A DNA stretch of 9,217 nt from an uncultured Terriglobales bacterium (GTDB lineage: Bacteria > Acidobacteriota > Terriglobia > Terriglobales > Acidobacteriaceae): NCBI GenBank assembly GCA_955652845.1, contig CATPBY010000199.1, positions 1-9,217 of the forward strand, read 5' to 3'. Made by a program: the position numbers and the translations under genes. Shown piece after piece: positions 6,565-9,217 of this stretch (the stretch's first letter is position 1; every line of letters starts with the position of its first letter). The notes under the pieces were generated by a model that was not told the DNA's origin, made no database searches, and worked only from the letters and a program-made list of their open reading frames with translations.

Positions 6565-8745
6565 CTACGGTCTCACTGCAATCAAATCCGGAAAACAAGT
6601 GAATGTCACCCCACTGCACAGAGGCGGCGGTGATGTGCCGCCTTGCGGGAAGGAAAGCTGCAAGATGTCGCTTGAATTCACCGTGTTTAACAGATGCACT
6701 CTGCCGTCATTGGCTGCCACGTAGAGCAAAGTTCCATCGGGAGTAAGCGAGGCTTGAATCGGTGTTGCTCCGCCGTTCAGCGCAATGGCCGGAGGCTCCG
6801 ACTTTCCTGCAATATCCACAACGATCACGCTGGGCACGGAATCAGATATCACATATGCCCGCGACCCATCGGACGAGACGATTAATTGCGTAGCGTTAAT
6901 GTTGCCGAGCAGCAGACCCTTTGCATCAAGGACACTAGTCTCGGTCGGCGGACAACCGACAGGCGCGGTGGTGACGTCGATAAATTCGATGAAGGGCGGA
7001 TCGACAACCAATACCTGGGTAGGGTCAGGCAGAGCTTTCAGGAAGACTGGGATCGCCGAAGTAGCGACAGCAGGATCAGGCAAGGCAGGGGCGTTATTAC
7101 AAGTCGTGCGCACCGTCACTGCGGCGGGCGTAGTGTCTCCACCAGCCAGGTAAGCAAAAGCGCCCGTGGGATGGAAGGAGACATCTTTCGCTGGCGTGCT
7201 CAGCGAAATCATCTGCAGCGCGTCCGTTCTTGAATAAAAGTACAAGTTGCTGCCCGCCACAATGTAGGCCTTCAGGCTATCGGGCGAGAAATCTGCCGCG
7301 GTCGCCCCGGCGATATTGAGTGCCACACTGCTGTTGTTGGAGCTATTGAAGACATATACCTGATTCGGAGTCGCGATTGTGTCCGAGACAATCACGGTGT
7401 TGCCATCGGGAGAAACAGTCAGCACTTTTCCAACCACCGAAGGGAACTGGCTCACCCTCGCCGGACTGGCGCTGGTGTCCAACACCATCAATCCCTTCGT
7501 GCCCAGCTCTCCGTGGTCGGTGCCGAGGTACGCTTTCCTGCCTTGCCGGTCGAAGACCAGAGAATTCGGTGTAGCCGGAAGACCGATTGCGCTCCCGACC
7601 GTCGTTCCAGGAGAGGTGCTGCTGGCGGCGGTAGTGATAGGAACGGTCGCGCTGATACAGCCTTCGAGCACGCCGCAACCCGTGCTTGCCACATATGCGA
7701 TGCTGCTTTGCGTTGTGGCGGTCGGAGTCACGATAAGATCTACAACGTTTTCGGGATATATGGGTTGCGATGGAAGAATTCCGATATTACAGGTTGGCGG
7801 AGTGCAGGATGCAATGATGCTTGCGCCCCCTGCCTGTGAGGTGGTGACGACCCCGCTGGCCGAGACGCTGGCAATCGCAGGGTCAGAAGAACTCCAGGTC
7901 AGGGAACTACCAGAAATAATGGCGCCCATGGTGTCCACCACGGTGGCCGCGATGGCTCTTGACCCACCCTTCGCAACAATTACAGGATTGATGCTGCTGC
8001 CATTGACCGACAACGTGATTGATTCCACGGGGCAGGTTTCGAAAATGACAGGCACACTGTTCACGCTGTCGACGCTGGCAAAAATTGAACTTACGCCTGG
8101 AATCTGTGCGGTCGCCTCAGTTTGACCGGTCACTAATCCCGTGATCGGATTGCTGGCCGTGGCGGTCTTGAGCGTGACCACGCTGTTATTGAGGCTTTGC
8201 CAGGTAAAAGGACCCACGGTGGCGGTGATGTCAGTGGCGCCGCTGAACGCGCTCGCCTGATAGGCGGAGGTTAAGCTTTGTGAGACACACGAAGGCGGCG
8301 GACTGGACAGCGAACTGACCACGACGCTGTCAATGCGCTGGTGCACGTACACTGTGGTTGGCGGGCTGCTCACTCCCAAGGAAGTGGAGGTAACTTGAGC
8401 CGTGCCCACCGGCCCCGGCGTACAAATCTGCGGGGAGGTCAGCGAGTTCCAGGTACCGGCGCAGGCCAGGCCATTGGTTGCAATCGTCAGAACTGAAGGA
8501 TTGCTCGACTGATAAGAAACCGGCTCGTTGATCACGGCGCCAGTGCTGGTTTGAGGAGATCCGGTGAAGGTCAGGGTCGAGCCGATCTGCACTGAAGCGG
8601 TAACCGCAGGAGAGAGTTTAATGCTGGCTGGCACCGGGAACCCGGTGCTGCGAGTGGCGCTGCTTCCGCAACCGGCCAGGGCCACCATAATAATAATAAG
8701 AAGAAAGAAAGGAACCGCAAACAGCGCGGAGCCCAACCTACCCAT
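6565..8745 (-). CDS. Surface/periplasmic lipoprotein with Ig-like domains and a seven-bladed beta-propeller
   Basis: Residues 1-25 form a signal peptide with a strongly hydrophobic core (FFLLIIIMVALAG). The lipobox LAGC places the lipidated cysteine at 26. Residues 40-135, 138-236 and 240-315 look like three bacterial Ig-like (BIG2-type) domains; the third is clearest (SLTWSSSDPAIASVSASGVV). From about 345 to 700, a YncE/NHL-like propeller shows repeated strands: FDRQGRKAYLGT, VSPDGNTVIVSD, FSPDSLKAYIVA, FHPTGAFAYLAG, a weak one near 568-590, VSSDGSRAYVIS and LTPDGTLLYVAA. That makes seven likely blades. Twelve further cysteines occur, several in close pairs. The start is firm: GGAGG lies four bases upstream of the ATG. 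No enzyme motif was recognised. A binding or adhesive role at the envelope is inferred from the architecture. The gene converges on nusB and has its own promoter. Confidence 0.88.
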   Translation of the reverse strand: MGRLGSALFAVPFFLLIIIMVALAGCGSSATRSTGFPVPASIKLSPAVTASVQIGSTLTFTGSPQTSTGAVINEPVSYQSSNPSVLTIATNGLACAGTWNSLTSPQICTPGPVGTAQVTSTSLGVSSPPTTVYVHQRIDSVVVSSLSSPPPSCVSQSLTSAYQASAFSGATDITATVGPFTWQSLNNSVVTLKTATASNPITGLVTGQTEATAQIPGVSSIFASVDSVNSVPVIFETCPVESITLSVNGSSINPVIVAKGGSRAIAATVVDTMGAIISGSSLTWSSSDPAIASVSASGVVTTSQAGGASIIASCTPPTCNIGILPSQPIYPENVVDLIVTPTATTQSSIAYVASTGCGVLEGCISATVPITTAASSTSPGTTVGSAIGLPATPNSLVFDRQGRKAYLGTDHGELGTKGLMVLDTSASPARVSQFPSVVGKVLTVSPDGNTVIVSDTIATPNQVYVFNSSNNSSVALNIAGATAADFSPDSLKAYIVAGSNLYFYSRTDALQMISLSTPAKDVSFHPTGAFAYLAGGDTTPAAVTVRTTCNNAPALPDPAVATSAIPVFLKALPDPTQVLVVDPPFIEFIDVTTAPVGCPPTETSVLDAKGLLLGNINATQLIVSSDGSRAYVISDSVPSVIVVDIAGKSEPPAIALNGGATPIQASLTPDGTLLYVAANDGRVHLLNTVNSSDILQLSFPQGGTSPPPLCSGVTFTCFPDLIAVRP

Positions 8746-8749
8746 GTAC

Positions 8750-8754
8750 CCTCC
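8750..8754 (-). promoter_or_regulatory. Strong ribosome binding site of the lipoprotein gene
   Basis: Read on the minus strand, GGAGG is followed by GTAC and then the ATG at 8745-8743. It is the clearest Shine-Dalgarno in the window and fixes the lipoprotein start. Confidence 0.85.
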
Positions 8755-8792
8755 CCGCTTCGTGATGAAACACGGAGCGAGCCTTCGTTGTC

Positions 8793-8807
8793 CTGGAAAA
8801 TTTCCAG
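8793..8807. promoter_or_regulatory. Perfect palindrome, candidate operator
   Basis: CTGGAAA 8793-8799 and TTTCCAG 8801-8807 are perfect inverted arms around a single central base (8800). It overlaps the last two bases of the proposed minus-strand -10 box and the expected transcription start, which is where a repressor would act. The alternative is a small stem in the leader RNA. Confidence 0.4.
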
Positions 8808-8834
8808 TGTAGAGGCTGCGAATCTTTTCAGCAA
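8806..8834 (-). promoter_or_regulatory. Candidate sigma-70 promoter of the lipoprotein gene
   Basis: On the minus strand, TTGCTG (8834-8829) is followed after 17 bases by TACACT (8811-8806). The spacing is ideal; the matches are three and four of six. It would give a leader of about 55 bases before the GGAGG ribosome binding site. Confidence 0.4.
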
Positions 8835-8847
8835 GTTGAGCCGTTTT

Positions 8848-8935
8848 GCGGGCGTCCGAGCCCGCAGGCGAAATCCCGAGCCCAGCGAGGGCTCTCCTGC
8901 TTCGCTCACATCCGAGTCCGCCGGTGAAATCCCGA
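8848..8935. repeat. 25-bp direct repeats with GC-rich hairpins
   Basis: Two 25-base copies at 8855-8879 and 8911-8935 start TCCGAG, end GAAATCCCGA and differ at three positions (56-base period). Hairpins overlap the first copy: GCGGGC 8848-8853 with GCCCGC 8860-8865, and GAGCCC 8878-8883 with GGGCTC 8889-8894. Both stems are perfect. There is no adjacent T-run on either strand, so this looks like a REP-type spacer rather than a terminator. Confidence 0.6.
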
Positions 8936-8990
8936 TCTCTTGCTGAGCTCGCTGCCGAATCCCGGGCCGCTGCACGGTCTCGGCACGCAC

Positions 8991-9024
8991 CATGCTTTCC
9001 GTAATATCATGCTTTCCGTAAGAT
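8991..9024 (+). repeat. 17-bp tandem duplication upstream of a strong promoter
   Basis: CATGCTTTCCGTAATAT (8991-9007) is followed directly by CATGCTTTCCGTAAGAT (9008-9024), with 16 of 17 positions identical. It ends 14 bases before the -35 box at 9039. It could be a paired activator site or a chance duplication. Confidence 0.65.
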
Positions 9025-9038
9025 GCGGCAATGTCTGG

Positions 9039-9067
9039 TTGACGATGCGCGATCACGTTGCTATAGT
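9039..9067 (+). promoter_or_regulatory. Near-consensus sigma-70 promoter
   Basis: TTGACG 9039-9044 and TATAGT 9062-9067 are separated by exactly 17 bases, with five of six matches in each box. It is the best promoter in the window. It points right, towards a non-coding structured stretch, with a start expected near 9074. Confidence 0.7.
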
Positions 9068-9073
9068 TGTAAG

Positions 9074-9217
9074 GTTCCGCGAGTTAAGTCTGGCTTGCCT
9101 GTAAGCGGTGGTTTTTTCCTCCGTGCGCGCGTGCGTGTGGAAGACCCCGAGAAAAAGCAGCTGAGCTTTTGAGATTCCACGTCTCCGACTGAAGCAATTT
9201 TCGGGGACGCCCTCGCT
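9074..9217 (+). ncRNA. Candidate small structured RNA (possibly 6S RNA), 3' end outside the window
   Basis: Downstream of the strong promoter there is no credible ORF or ribosome binding site, but there is dense inverted-repeat structure. CGGTGG 9106-9111 faces CCTCCG 9118-9123 around a T6 loop, with one T-T mismatch. GTGGAA 9137-9142 faces TTCCAC 9175-9180 and encloses AAAAGC 9153-9158 with GCTTTT 9165-9170. CCCCGA 9145-9150 could instead pair with TCGGGG 9201-9206. The segment TGTAAGCGGTGG followed by a pyrimidine run faintly recalls the 5' half of the 6S RNA central bubble (E. coli CGCAAGCGGGCC). The expected size, over 144 bases, would fit. The 6S assignment is a guess; the presence of some structured transcript is better supported. 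It could also be a long 5' leader of a gene beyond the window. Confidence 0.4.

Noticed and set aside
6548..6724. 58-codon plus-strand ORF starting MAAARYYGLTAIKSG
   Set aside because: It starts at the last 14-bp repeat and is antisense to the lipoprotein C-terminus, with no recognisable homology and only a weak purine stretch upstream.
7379..8125. 248-codon plus-strand ORF antisense to the lipoprotein gene
   Set aside because: It lies wholly inside a well-supported minus-strand gene, has no ribosome binding site or recognisable domain, and its low-complexity composition mirrors the Ser/Thr/Ala-rich gene opposite.
8571..9056. 161-codon minus-strand ORF upstream of and overlapping the lipoprotein start
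   Set aside because: It runs through the direct repeats and the promoter region and overlaps the signal-peptide coding region in another frame, with no plausible protein features.

Overview
The window looks like chromosomal DNA from an Acidobacteriota (Terriglobia / Koribacter-like) bacterium. This is inferred from protein style, not from a marker gene. The clues are a moderately high GC content, a NusB beginning GTRRKSRELALQML, a large surface lipoprotein with Ig-like domains and a seven-bladed propeller, and spacers filled with palindromic elements and heptamer repeats. No phage, transposase, CRISPR or secondary-metabolism genes were seen.

Layout. (1) Bases 1-1974 hold the 3' part of a regulatory protein with TPR-like helices, a GAF domain and a GGDEF-fold domain whose catalytic motif is lost. 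(2) Bases 1975-2304 are a non-coding spacer. (3) Bases 2305-5379 hold three fatty-acid beta-oxidation / C4-CoA genes in one direction: an ACAA2-like thiolase, a 3-hydroxyacyl(butyryl)-CoA dehydrogenase and an enoyl-CoA hydratase. Each of the two gaps between them contains a different imperfect palindromic repeat. (4) Bases 5440-6495 hold ribH (lumazine synthase) and nusB (antitermination factor), a common bacterial pairing. Heptamer tandem repeats lie on both sides of nusB. (5) Converging from the right is a 726-residue lipoprotein gene on the minus strand (6565-8745), with a strong ribosome binding site and a plausible promoter overlapped by a palindrome. (6) Bases 8746-9217 are non-coding. 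They hold direct repeats, hairpins, a 17-bp tandem duplication and a near-consensus sigma-70 promoter firing rightwards into a GC-rich, hairpin-forming stretch with no coding signal. That stretch is probably the 5' part of a small RNA gene (6S RNA is one candidate) cut off by the window end.

How the genes work together. The thiolase, dehydrogenase and hydratase catalyse consecutive reversible steps between enoyl-CoA and acetyl-CoA. With no acyl-CoA dehydrogenase or electron-transfer flavoprotein in view, the direction (degradation or C4 synthesis) cannot be decided. RibH makes the riboflavin precursor; its link to the CoA genes may be only positional. Nothing here amounts to a clear new multi-gene system. 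The items most worth a second look are the RNA candidate at the right edge, the catalytically dead GGDEF domain that keeps an I-site-like RxxD, and the palindromic repeats inside the beta-oxidation cluster.
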